This document shows, piece after piece, positions 7,231 through 14,137 of a stretch of 20,743 bases of DNA. How positions within the stretch are numbered: the first letter of the stretch is position 1; each line of letters opens with the position of its first letter. The notes beneath the pieces are model-generated. The model was given only the letters and a program-made list of their open reading frames with translations, ran no database searches and was not told where the DNA came from. The position numbers and the translations under genes are program-made. Origin of the DNA: an uncultured Geobacteraceae bacterium (GTDB taxonomy: Bacteria > Desulfobacterota > Desulfuromonadia > Geobacterales > Pseudopelobacteraceae); assembly GCA_903879825.1 (NCBI GenBank), contig CAIRND010000106.1:1-20743 (forward strand). The letters are read 5' to 3'.

Positions 7231-8166
7231 CTATATTGAATGAGCCGCCGCCCAATATTTCATTACTGCTGATGCAGGGCGGACAAGCACCACCTGCGTG
7301 CCATCCTGTGTAGTGACCAAACCTTCCAGCACGTCTTGATTGCCACCTATCCGCAGCAATGAGTCACAGGCAAAGCGCTTCATACCCACGATACGATCCA
7401 CCTGTAATCCAACCCGGCAATCATTGGCTGAGACGACCAGCGTAAACGGCAACGGCTCACCGTCATCTCCGTATCTGTCAAAAAAGAGGGAGAGCATGGA
7501 GACCACCGGCAGCGGTGCCCCACGTAACAGCATGACTCCGGGGAGACCCCCGAAGTTTTCCGATAACCGAATCAGGTCGCCACTTTCGACTACTTCGGCA
7601 ACATCGCCGCTGCGAAGTGCAAACAGTTCGTTGTGGCAACTAAACACGATGCAGAGAAAATCAGGGGCGTGAATGGCACTCGGTTGCAGCAGTACATGAG
7701 ATATTGTTCCAGGCAATAAAGTGACACGTTCTTCATCCCTGTTTTTCTTCATCGGCTGCTCACGCAAGAGATAACGCGGCTCCAGCACTGTTACCAGAGA
7801 ATCATTCCAGCAAAACTCACCCATGAGGAGATGATCACTCACGACGAATTCTGACGCCGCAACGTAAGAGATATTTTTCGTTTCTATGGTCGCCCGCGTA
7901 ATTATCCGCGATACCCGACAGGCACATTCGCTCTGACCGGTCGCGACAATCAGAACCACACCCTCCTCCTGGTACAACATAGGTACGTTCAGGCGCCGCG
8001 CAGCATCTATCTGCAGAACAATCCTCCCGGCAGCGTTGATGAGACCGTCCACCTCCACCGATACAAACGGCAGTGCCGTCACCGGCACCGGATCAATGAC
8101 CTCCTTGACCGCTTCAGCATCTATTCCGTACAGACATTGGCCCACTTGAAATATGACTATTTCCAC
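7231..8166 (-). CDS. cheW: Coupling protein with two CheW domains in tandem
   Basis: 311 residues from the preferred GTG; usual CheW is about 150. The first CheW domain (about 1-140) contains FQVGQCLYGIDAEAVKEVI and GLINAAGRIVLQID. The second (about 165-305) contains FSCHNELFALRSGDVAEVV, GVMLLRGAPLPVVSM and VGLQVDRIVGM. Both keep the CheW pattern of strand-rich folds ending in a receptor-coupling loop. Such a protein could link two receptor or kinase contacts in the signalling array. The open frame reaches back to a TTG at 8199, 43 bases inside cheR. GTG 8166, with a G-rich site (AGCGGGGGC) about 7 bases before it, gives the natural start MEIVIFQVG and only a 10-base overlap with cheR. The start is therefore less sure than the product. 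Confidence 0.85.
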   Translation of the reverse strand: MEIVIFQVGQCLYGIDAEAVKEVIDPVPVTALPFVSVEVDGLINAAGRIVLQIDAARRLNVPMLYQEEGVVLIVATGQSECACRVSRIITRATIETKNISYVAASEFVVSDHLLMGEFCWNDSLVTVLEPRYLLREQPMKKNRDEERVTLLPGTISHVLLQPSAIHAPDFLCIVFSCHNELFALRSGDVAEVVESGDLIRLSENFGGLPGVMLLRGAPLPVVSMLSLFFDRYGDDGEPLPFTLVVSANDCRVGLQVDRIVGMKRFACDSLLRIGGNQDVLEGLVTTQDGTQVVLVRPASAVMKYWAAAHSI

Positions 8167-9191
8167 CTGTCTGCCCCCGCTTCTGTTTTGACGTACCAAA
8201 AAAGACCGTTATCCTGGTGCTGTTGCAGTTTTTTCCGGTGAGTCATGACGTCAGTAGCACCCAGCATCAGCGTCCCGCCAAACGCCAGCTTGCTGCAGAG
8301 CTGCTCCTGCACCACTTTTTTACTGTATTGAAAATAGATCAGTACGTTACGGCAGAGAATCAGATCAAATGGCGGCATCTCCGGCAACGGTTCGAGGAGA
8401 TTGTGACGCAAAAATCGAGTTAAACCGGAAACGCTGGGCGTGATGCGCATGGTGCGCTCACCCTCTGCCACGTCATTTTGGCCAGTTATCTCTTCAAAAA
8501 AACGCCACAGCGCAGGATTCATATTACGGAACGAGCCCATTTCTATGGTTGAGTACGTGCCGCTTTTGGCAATCCGGATCATCTGTGACGAGATGTCAGT
8601 ACCCAGTACGGAGAGGTTCCAGCCCGGTATCGGTGTAAGTGAACCATCCTCACGTTCACACGCGAAACCGGCGTTTTTCAGGGATAAAAGCGCTATCATC
8701 GTCAGGTTGTAGGTTTCCTCGCCACTTGAACAGCCGGCAGACCAGATCCGCAGCGTGTGGTCGCCGGAGCGCTGCTTCCGCTCTATCATGCGCGGCAGGA
8801 TTTCAGAGTCGAGAATCCCCAACTGTTCCCGGTCACGGTCGAAATAGGTTTCATGTACCGTCAGACACTCAACCAGCGAAAGCCATTCTGATTCATTGGC
8901 AGCGGGTGAAAGCAACATCAGGCTCCAATTTTGTAAATCATCATGCGTCATTGTGGCAAAAATCCGCCCCAGCTTGCGCTCTACCTGAGAGCCGGGCGCG
9001 ATACCATAGCGGCGCTCGACTTCCCGCATCAGGACGTGCACGATTCCCTTCAGCGTGTCGATACGTTTCGGAATCGGCGCTATGGGAATGCCCCCATGAA
9101 CACTCTGAAGTGATTCTGTGAGCGTTTCAGTCGCCGTTTTGAGATCAGCAAGCAGCGTGTCGATATGTGAGTGCACAACTCGGCACGTCAT
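8157..9191 (-). CDS. cheR: Chemoreceptor glutamate methyltransferase CheR
   Basis: 344 residues. Uses S-adenosylmethionine to methylate receptor glutamates. The HETYFDRDREQ segment (113-123) corresponds to the family's N-E-T-x-F-F-R motif. IWSAGCSSGEETYNLTM (149-165) is the SAM-binding loop, GTDIS carries the adenosine-binding acidic residue, and FDLILCRNVLIYF is the characteristic post-catalytic motif. An N-terminal extension of about 45 residues (helical, to PKRIDTLKG) makes it longer than enterobacterial CheR. No C-terminal TPR is attached. The start ATG 9191 has only a weak site (CGGGGC, 10 bases away). The MCP stop is 24 bases upstream. The MCP ends in EAEQFSV and lacks the NWETF-type tether, so CheR should bind without a pentapeptide. 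Confidence 0.93.
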   Translation of the reverse strand: MTCRVVHSHIDTLLADLKTATETLTESLQSVHGGIPIAPIPKRIDTLKGIVHVLMREVERRYGIAPGSQVERKLGRIFATMTHDDLQNWSLMLLSPAANESEWLSLVECLTVHETYFDRDREQLGILDSEILPRMIERKQRSGDHTLRIWSAGCSSGEETYNLTMIALLSLKNAGFACEREDGSLTPIPGWNLSVLGTDISSQMIRIAKSGTYSTIEMGSFRNMNPALWRFFEEITGQNDVAEGERTMRITPSVSGLTRFLRHNLLEPLPEMPPFDLILCRNVLIYFQYSKKVVQEQLCSKLAFGGTLMLGATDVMTHRKKLQQHQDNGLFWYVKTEAGADRWK

Positions 9192-9215
9192 AAGGTAAAG
9201 CCCCGGCGCAGGTAT

Positions 9216-11024
9216 TTACACACTGAACTGTTCGGCTTCCCTGCGGGTGTTATCTGCCAATCGTGCCAATTCAACGACTGTGGCGGTGATTTCTTCCGAG
9301 GCGGCGGCGTTTGATTCTGCCACGCGGTTAAGTGAGGTTATATTTACATTGATGTCCTGTACGGCTGCACTCTGTTCTTCAAGGGCGACAGATATTCGCT
9401 GCAGCATCGATTCCGTCTGCAACGTACCGGCGCTTATTTTACGCATGCCGCCGCTGATCTCGTTGACGGTTGCCACAGCATAACTGGCCTCTTTGACCGC
9501 CTGATTGACGAGCGCGGCAATCTCCTGTGTTAACTCAGCAACCGTGACGGAAAGCTTGCCAACCTCCTCGGCAACAACAGCAAAACCTCTCCCATGCTCG
9601 CCGGCGCGGGCAGCCTCGATTGCCGCATTCAGCGAAAGCATGTTGGTCTTGGTCGCTATTTTTTCGATTACTGAACTAAATTTATTTATTTTTTCGCTGT
9701 TGTTGACAATCGAGTTGACTACATCGACCATCAGCGCCATCTTGGCCTGACCTTCTGCGACGATGGTGACGGAATCCTTGGCCCACAGGCTGGCCTGCTC
9801 CGTATTACGAGAAATATCGGCAATTGATGCCGCCGTCTGTTTTACCGCCGTAGCAACCTGCACGATAGCCTGGAACTGTTTGTGTGAGCCATCTGAGATC
9901 AGACTGACGGCTCCGGAGGTTTGAGCCGAGGCGGCTGCAACCTGACGGGCATTTTGTGTAATGGTGCCAATAGCAGCGGAGAAGGTCGCCAGTGAGTTGT
10001 TAAGACTTTCCTTGATTACGGCAAATTCGCCGTGTACATCTCCGGTCATGCGGTGGCTCAGCTCACCTTTCGCCATGGCTTCCATGATGGTGCGAACTTC
10101 GTTAATGGGCGTTACAACCGCATCGAGTGTTTCGTTGAAACCCCGCACAATGTTTCGAAACTCTCCAAGATGATGCGTCTCATCAGCCCGCGTCGCCAAT
10201 GCACCCGCCACGGCCGCATCCGCAAGCATCTTGGCATCGTCAATCATCAGCCTGATCGCTGCCACCATTTGAGCCATTGATTGCTGCAACACGCCGGTCT
10301 CGTCCCTGGCTGTCGTATCAAGTGAGACCGCAGTATTACCCTCGCTTATTTTCACCGCTGCCTCGACACACATATGCAGCGGCGTTGAAATTGATTTCGT
10401 TAAATAAAGAGAAGAGAGCATGCCGATAAGCAGTGCAATGATGGCCATGACCAGCGTGACGGTATTGGTCATGGCCGCTATGGCGTTACATTCCAGGCCA
10501 AGCCGCACAACCTCACCATCCTGATACAGGGCCAGGTCATCCACCGCCGTGTGGCAGTTTTTTTTACTCAGAGTGACGGGACCAAGGAGAAGGGCGCTCG
10601 CCTCCTTCTGTTTGCCGGCGCGACTGGTATTCAAGAACGCAGTGAGCTCTTTCAGGTAGACGCTATGACCAGCCATCAGCGCACCTAAAAGTTTTTTCCC
10701 CTGTGCTGACGCAACTAATTTGCCGAGTTTTTCCAGATCCTGATCGATATTTTTTAACGAAACCGCGATAGCACCCTCTTCCGTTTTCATGGAAGCTGCG
10801 TTGTTCGCCAGCATCATGGTGTGGGCAGAAATGGAAACCTCGTCCATTTTATTTATCAGGTCATTCACCAACTCGCTCTTAACCCATTTATCTTCAGTAA
10901 GGACACGTATCTCACTGTTAAGTGTATTCACGTTGAAGTAGCTTACCCCGGCGATAACAGCCAACATCAGCAACATCGCGAAAAAGCCGCTGGTAAGACG
11001 TGTTCCGATTTTAAAACTATTCAT
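9216..11024 (-). CDS. Methyl-accepting chemotaxis protein with repeated HAMP domains
   Basis: 602 residues from ATG 11024. TM1 about 11-31, a periplasmic four-helix-type sensor region 32-183, and TM2 about 184-208. A HAMP domain (209-262) is followed by further HAMP-like segments (about 263-304, around AGALATRADE, and 305-348, around PINEVRTIMEAMAKGELSHRM). The signalling hairpin runs from about 345 to the end. Its tip, near 455-485, has NMLSLNAAIEAARAGEHGRGFAVVAEEV. Each arm is about 18 heptads, compatible with a long receptor class. The periplasmic ligand is unknown; there is no Cache fold, and the region resembles 4HB sensors. The open frame extends to 11066, but AAGGAGC seven bases before ATG 11024 fixes the shorter start (MNSFKIGTRL). 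No CheR tether at the C-terminus. Confidence 0.94.
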   Translation of the reverse strand: MNSFKIGTRLTSGFFAMLLMLAVIAGVSYFNVNTLNSEIRVLTEDKWVKSELVNDLINKMDEVSISAHTMMLANNAASMKTEEGAIAVSLKNIDQDLEKLGKLVASAQGKKLLGALMAGHSVYLKELTAFLNTSRAGKQKEASALLLGPVTLSKKNCHTAVDDLALYQDGEVVRLGLECNAIAAMTNTVTLVMAIIALLIGMLSSLYLTKSISTPLHMCVEAAVKISEGNTAVSLDTTARDETGVLQQSMAQMVAAIRLMIDDAKMLADAAVAGALATRADETHHLGEFRNIVRGFNETLDAVVTPINEVRTIMEAMAKGELSHRMTGDVHGEFAVIKESLNNSLATFSAAIGTITQNARQVAAASAQTSGAVSLISDGSHKQFQAIVQVATAVKQTAASIADISRNTEQASLWAKDSVTIVAEGQAKMALMVDVVNSIVNNSEKINKFSSVIEKIATKTNMLSLNAAIEAARAGEHGRGFAVVAEEVGKLSVTVAELTQEIAALVNQAVKEASYAVATVNEISGGMRKISAGTLQTESMLQRISVALEEQSAAVQDINVNITSLNRVAESNAAASEEITATVVELARLADNTRREAEQFSV

Positions 11025-11084
11025 GCCTCTGCTCCTTTTCGTTGGTAAAATTCTGCACTGCACCATCTGATGTCGGTATGTTAT

Positions 11085-12119
11085 TCACGCCAGATAATCA
11101 CCGGATATGTCAGTCAGGACGCCCTCACGCCACAGAGCGATAAAATGCTCCACCAACTCAGGATCAAACTGGCTTCCGGCATTGTCAGACAACTCCTTGA
11201 TGGCTACTTCATCAGGCAACCCTCTCCGATAGGGACGGTGGGATGTCATGGCATCATAGGTATCCGCTATAGACATGATGCGTGCCTCTATCGGCAAATT
11301 ACTGCCACTGATCCCGTGGGGATACCCCGTGCCGTCGAAGCGTTCATGATGTTTAACAACGCAATCCTGCACATCAGCCAAATGATCGACATGTCTGAGA
11401 ATATTCGTGGCTATTACCGGGTGTTGTCGCATGATTGCCAACTCTTCATCATTCAAACGTCCTGGATTGTGCAGTATGCTTTTGTCTATGCCTATTTTGC
11501 CGATGTCGTGCAGGATTGCTGCCTGCTCAAGCATACTGGAACGTTCATTGGACAGGCCTATTCTGGTGGCAAGCGCCAAACTATAGCGGGTGACACGCGC
11601 CGAGTGGCCGTGAGTGTACGGATCACTCGCCTCGAGAGTACTTACCAGAGCATTAAGAATACTGAGATAGATTGATTCCTGCCTGATGTTCAGAAGGCGG
11701 ACGTCAGCCAGTGATTTTTCCAACTCATTATTGAGTAAGTGGAGCTCAGCGTTATGTCCCGTACGTTCCTGCGCCTGGGCAAGCTCAAATACCTGTTCGG
11801 CTGTGTTGTCAACCAGTTGCATGATGCGGTCAACCATCAGGTTGAAACTGTCAGAGAGAGTTTTCATCTGTCGACTGCCGTTTATATGGAGCTTGGCGGT
11901 TGAATTTCCCTGTTCAAGTAGACGCATGGACTGGATCAGTTTGTTAAGAGGAGTCGTGACATACCGATGTATAAACAGTGTACTGATGAACAGTGCAGCC
12001 ACGATGCCAACCGACAGACGGACAAAATCGCTGCTTGGTATCTGTGACATCAACAGGTAAACCAGTACTATGGAGATGGAGACGAGGATTGACAGCTTTA
12101 TGGTAAGTGACGAGAACAT
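11085..12119 (-). CDS. Membrane HAMP/HD-GYP protein, probable c-di-GMP phosphodiesterase
   Basis: 344 residues. Two membrane helices (about 7-24 and 32-50) with hardly any periplasmic loop, a HAMP domain (51-105, TTPLNKLIQSMRLLEQGN), a coiled-coil linker (106-145) and an HD-GYP domain (150-335). Metal and catalytic residues are present: H170/H172 in YTHGHSARV, HDIGK (204-208), RQHP (231-234) and HHERFDGTGYP (257-267), the last including the GYP signature. This family hydrolyses c-di-GMP to pGpG or GMP. With no sensor loop, it may respond to membrane state or to a partner such as the MCP encoded next (60 bases downstream). As first gene of the chemosensory operon it ties c-di-GMP to the array. 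ATG 12119 has only a weak G-rich site (ACGGGGT). Confidence 0.92.
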   Translation of the reverse strand: MFSSLTIKLSILVSISIVLVYLLMSQIPSSDFVRLSVGIVAALFISTLFIHRYVTTPLNKLIQSMRLLEQGNSTAKLHINGSRQMKTLSDSFNLMVDRIMQLVDNTAEQVFELAQAQERTGHNAELHLLNNELEKSLADVRLLNIRQESIYLSILNALVSTLEASDPYTHGHSARVTRYSLALATRIGLSNERSSMLEQAAILHDIGKIGIDKSILHNPGRLNDEELAIMRQHPVIATNILRHVDHLADVQDCVVKHHERFDGTGYPHGISGSNLPIEARIMSIADTYDAMTSHRPYRRGLPDEVAIKELSDNAGSQFDPELVEHFIALWREGVLTDISGDYLA

Positions 12120-12156
12120 GCGTAGTACCCCGTTTGTCCAAGATGTATCCAGGATG

Positions 12157-12279
12157 TGCCATTGACAGTGCCCGGTTTACTTTTTTGTACCCGGATTCGA
12201 GAGTAAATAGCACTATCGCAAGGTACAAGGCAGCAGTAAGGACAAGGCCTGCAGTCAGATTATACAATGACTGTGCCAA
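12157..12279 (-). pseudogene. Possible remnant of a 7TM-type sensor N-terminus
   Basis: An open stretch in a frame different from the HD-GYP gene encodes about 41 residues: 'LAQSLYNLTAGLVLTAALYL' followed by AIVLFTLESGYKKVNRALSMA. One membrane helix followed by a basic turn and VNRA-A is the way I remember the histidine-kinase 7TM region beginning. After that the similarity ends and the frame runs on inside the HD-GYP gene without family character. The only start is TTG 12279 with no binding site. It could be what is left of a larger receptor gene cut by deletion, or chance hydrophobic coding. It overlaps the sigma-54-like site, so both readings cannot be fully functional. Confidence 0.25.
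12263..12278 (-). promoter_or_regulatory. Candidate sigma-54 promoter of the HD-GYP/chemosensory operon
   Basis: The - strand reads TGGCACAGTCATTGTA. Against TGGCACG-N4-TTGCA it matches 10 of 12 fixed positions, including TGGCAC and TTG..A with GG-N10-G spacing. The flaw is GT instead of GC in the -12 element. Transcription would begin about 130 bases before the HD-GYP start. A perfect TATAAT (12259-12264, - strand) overlaps it, so a sigma-70 promoter is a rival reading; no good -35 element stands 16-18 bases before that TATAAT. Confidence 0.4.
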
Positions 12280-12478
12280 TACCCATATTTTGAAAAAAGT
12301 CCTTATTGCAGTGTGTTATGTAAATTTTATGGAAGGAAGTACCCAGGGAGGGAAAGCGACGTTAGTTGACAAATATCGGGGCTTTTTTCGATAAACTACT
12401 ATATTTACAGCTGTTTTAGCGGTGCAACTTTGGTTGCTCATGCAACGTATGTACAGATTGGAGCGTCAACAGCAAAAA

Positions 12479-12513
12479 CCACCCTTCTGCTACTGCGGCA
12501 GCTCGAAGGGTGG
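12479..12513 (-). terminator. Intrinsic terminator after the REC-kinase gene
   Basis: CCACCCTTC (12479-12487) pairs with GAAGGGTGG (12505-12513) as a nine-base stem. Inner CTGC/GCAG pairing can shorten the loop. On the - strand the stem is followed by TTTTTGCTG, a short T-run, 17 bases after the stop codon at 12530-12532. On the + strand the following bases are A-rich, so it should act on leftward transcripts only. Confidence 0.75.
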
Positions 12514-12529
12514 TGGTAAAAAACAGCTC

Positions 12530-13681
12530 CTAAGCTGCGACCGGCAACCAGACATGGAATGTAGCGCCCTTTCCGGGAACGGATTCGGCGGTGATAATTC
12601 CCCCGTGTTTCATGACGATTGTATGACACAGCGCAAGACTCAATCCCATACCTCTCTGGCTGCACCTTTGTTTGGTGCTGAAATACGGGTCAAATATTTT
12701 TGGCAGGACCTCCTCAGCGATCCCGGCACCGGTATCGGTAAGCGAGATATGCAGATACACTCCCGGCACGAGTGGCAGCGAGTCATGTTCGGTTAACGTC
12801 ACCGTACGACCACACAGGTAGAGTGACCCACCCGAAGGCATCGCTTCAAGTGTATTGGTTGCCATACTTGAAAACACGAGCTGCATCTGATGTTCCATAA
12901 ATTTGATAACCGGAGCGTCATCGTCAAGATCAAGGTCCAAAGTAACAAGAGCTCCCAATATTGTTGCCTGAATAGTGTGCTGAACAAGCGGCATCAAAGG
13001 CCTGCACTGCATGTATTCGCTGTTATCCTCACCAAGAATCAGCAGCATCTGGCCCAGTTCGCGCGCCTCTGTGAAGCATTGCTCAACATGTTCCAGATGT
13101 GCGCTGCTCTCGCAGAGAGGGTCTAGTTTCATCTTGGCCAGCGAGGCGTACCCCAGGATTGCCTGGAGGAGATTATTATAATCATGGGCCATGCCGCCCG
13201 CCAGAACAGATACAATTTTGTGATGTTTCATCGCCAGGTCCTGGATTTTTCGCTCATGCACCAACTCGAGCTGCTCCTCAGCCCTCAGACGGTGAGCACA
13301 CTCCAGCAGGCACTCGAACAACAGATAACTGTTGACCGGTTTGGTGACATATTTATCAACACCGATGTTGATTGCCCGCATCAGATAATCTGTCTGCTCA
13401 AAAGCCGTGATAACGACAATAGGAACAGCCGAGTCAATGCCACGAATTTCATGGGCCATGGTTAAGCCATCCATCTGCGGCATGAGAATGTCGGTAACGA
13501 CAATGTCCGGGGCATTCATTTTAAAAGCTTCCAGTCCTTCCACACCGTTGGCGGCGGTTATCAGGGTGCCGACCGGGCGGCGCAAAAACTCGCTGAACTG
13601 TTCCCTGGTGTCAGTATCATCCTCAACATAGAGCACAGTAAGATTTTTCAGAAAATCTTGATCCAACCTGTTGATATTCAT
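12530..13681 (-). CDS. Receiver-histidine kinase (N-terminal REC, C-terminal kinase)
   Basis: 383 residues from ATG 13681. Receiver domain 12-130: acidic residues EDD (20-22), phospho-acceptor Asp64 in VVTDILMPQMDG, Lys114 in TKPVNSYLL. Short helical linker 131-157. Kinase part: H-box VLAGGMAHDYNNLLQ with His166. ATPase domain with N-box ATNTLEAMPSGG (274-285), G1 DTGAGI (316-321), F-box FDPYFSTK (330-337) and G2 GMGLSLA (344-350). There are no membrane helices, so it is cytosolic and takes its input through the receiver. The open frame reaches 13798, but AAGGGAG eight bases before ATG 13681 gives a start that matches the paralogue at 14138-16138 residue for residue (M-x-I-N-x-LDQ). The receiver half is about three quarters identical to that paralogue's. 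Likely partner: the upstream kinases or the lone receiver 43 bases before. Confidence 0.92.
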   Translation of the reverse strand: MNINRLDQDFLKNLTVLYVEDDTDTREQFSEFLRRPVGTLITAANGVEGLEAFKMNAPDIVVTDILMPQMDGLTMAHEIRGIDSAVPIVVITAFEQTDYLMRAINIGVDKYVTKPVNSYLLFECLLECAHRLRAEEQLELVHERKIQDLAMKHHKIVSVLAGGMAHDYNNLLQAILGYASLAKMKLDPLCESSAHLEHVEQCFTEARELGQMLLILGEDNSEYMQCRPLMPLVQHTIQATILGALVTLDLDLDDDAPVIKFMEHQMQLVFSSMATNTLEAMPSGGSLYLCGRTVTLTEHDSLPLVPGVYLHISLTDTGAGIAEEVLPKIFDPYFSTKQRCSQRGMGLSLALCHTIVMKHGGIITAESVPGKGATFHVWLPVAA

Positions 13682-13724
13682 GACAGTCTCCCTTTTAAGT
13701 GGCCCCGGTGGAGCGCAACGTGGC

Positions 13725-14120
13725 CTAACATGCGGATGGACCAACCGGCTGCATCTGCAACACTTCTGAAATTGCGGCGCTGATGTTCGCAAGATCAAAC
13801 GGCTTGTGCAGCACTTTGTCAGCTTTCATGACCCTGGCTAACTCAAGCAGGTAGTCACTATCAAGCCTGCCCGAACCGCCCGAGATGGCGATGATGCGAG
13901 GCGGAGTGGGACGACTGCGCAGCGCCATGATCAATTCGCAGCCATCCATATCCGGCATGAGTATGTCAGTGATCACCAGTTCGACCGCTTCGCGTTCCAT
14001 GACTTTGATGGCATCCATACCATTTCCGGCGCAGAACACCTGATGTCCGTACACTGTCAGCAGGTGTGCAGTCACTTTCAGCAGTTCGCGGTCGTCGTCT
14101 ACAAGCAGTATGCAGGGCAT
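13725..14120 (-). CDS. Stand-alone response regulator receiver
   Basis: 131 residues; receiver domain only. LLVDDDRELL at the N-terminus supplies the acidic pocket, Asp in VITDILMPDMDG (about 51) is the phosphate acceptor, and ISGGS and HKPFD supply the Ser and Lys positions. The tail (LQMQPVGPSAC) has no output domain. It probably acts as a phosphate carrier between kinases or as a single-domain signal, as in Spo0F-like relays. AAGGA six bases before ATG 14120 marks the start. It lies 17 bases after the REC-PAS-kinase-REC gene and 43 before the REC-kinase, between the two proteins most likely to exchange phosphate with it. It is not closely similar to the receiver near cheA. Confidence 0.92.
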   Translation of the reverse strand: MPCILLVDDDRELLKVTAHLLTVYGHQVFCAGNGMDAIKVMEREAVELVITDILMPDMDGCELIMALRSRPTPPRIIAISGGSGRLDSDYLLELARVMKADKVLHKPFDLANISAAISEVLQMQPVGPSAC

Positions 14121-14137
14121 TGTCTATCCTTTTTATT

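Larger units (their letters stand above)
12120..12529. other. 410-base regulatory gap between sensory and chemosensory blocks
   Basis: No complete gene is supported. From right to left it holds the terminator hairpin of the REC-kinase gene (12479-12513), two short pairable stretches (GCAAC/GTTGC at 12424-12437 and TATCG/CGATA around 12374-12393), a sigma-54-like site (12263-12278) and a hydrophobic open stretch that may be a gene remnant (12157-12279). It must contain the promoter of the leftward HD-GYP/che operon. A TTGACA on the + strand at 12366-12371 has no gene to serve. Confidence 0.6.

Noticed and set aside
11025..11066. 14-residue extension of the MCP
   Set aside because: It contains the AAGGAGC binding site of the internal ATG 11024, which starts a typical MCP N-terminus.
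12366..12397. TTGACA with an AT-rich stretch downstream on the + strand, also resembling a sigma-28 -10 (CGATAA)
   Set aside because: Spacing to a -10 hexamer is poor for both factors, and no + strand gene or terminator follows.
12424..12437. GCAAC-GTTGC small hairpin as a riboswitch element
   Set aside because: Only five base pairs and none of the conserved c-di-GMP (GEMM) riboswitch bases are seen around it or elsewhere in the gap.
13682..13798. 39-residue N-terminal extension of the REC-kinase
   Set aside because: Overlaps the lone-receiver gene, has Cys/Pro/Arg-rich nonsense composition, and the paralogue begins at the Met chosen here with a good AAGGGAG site.
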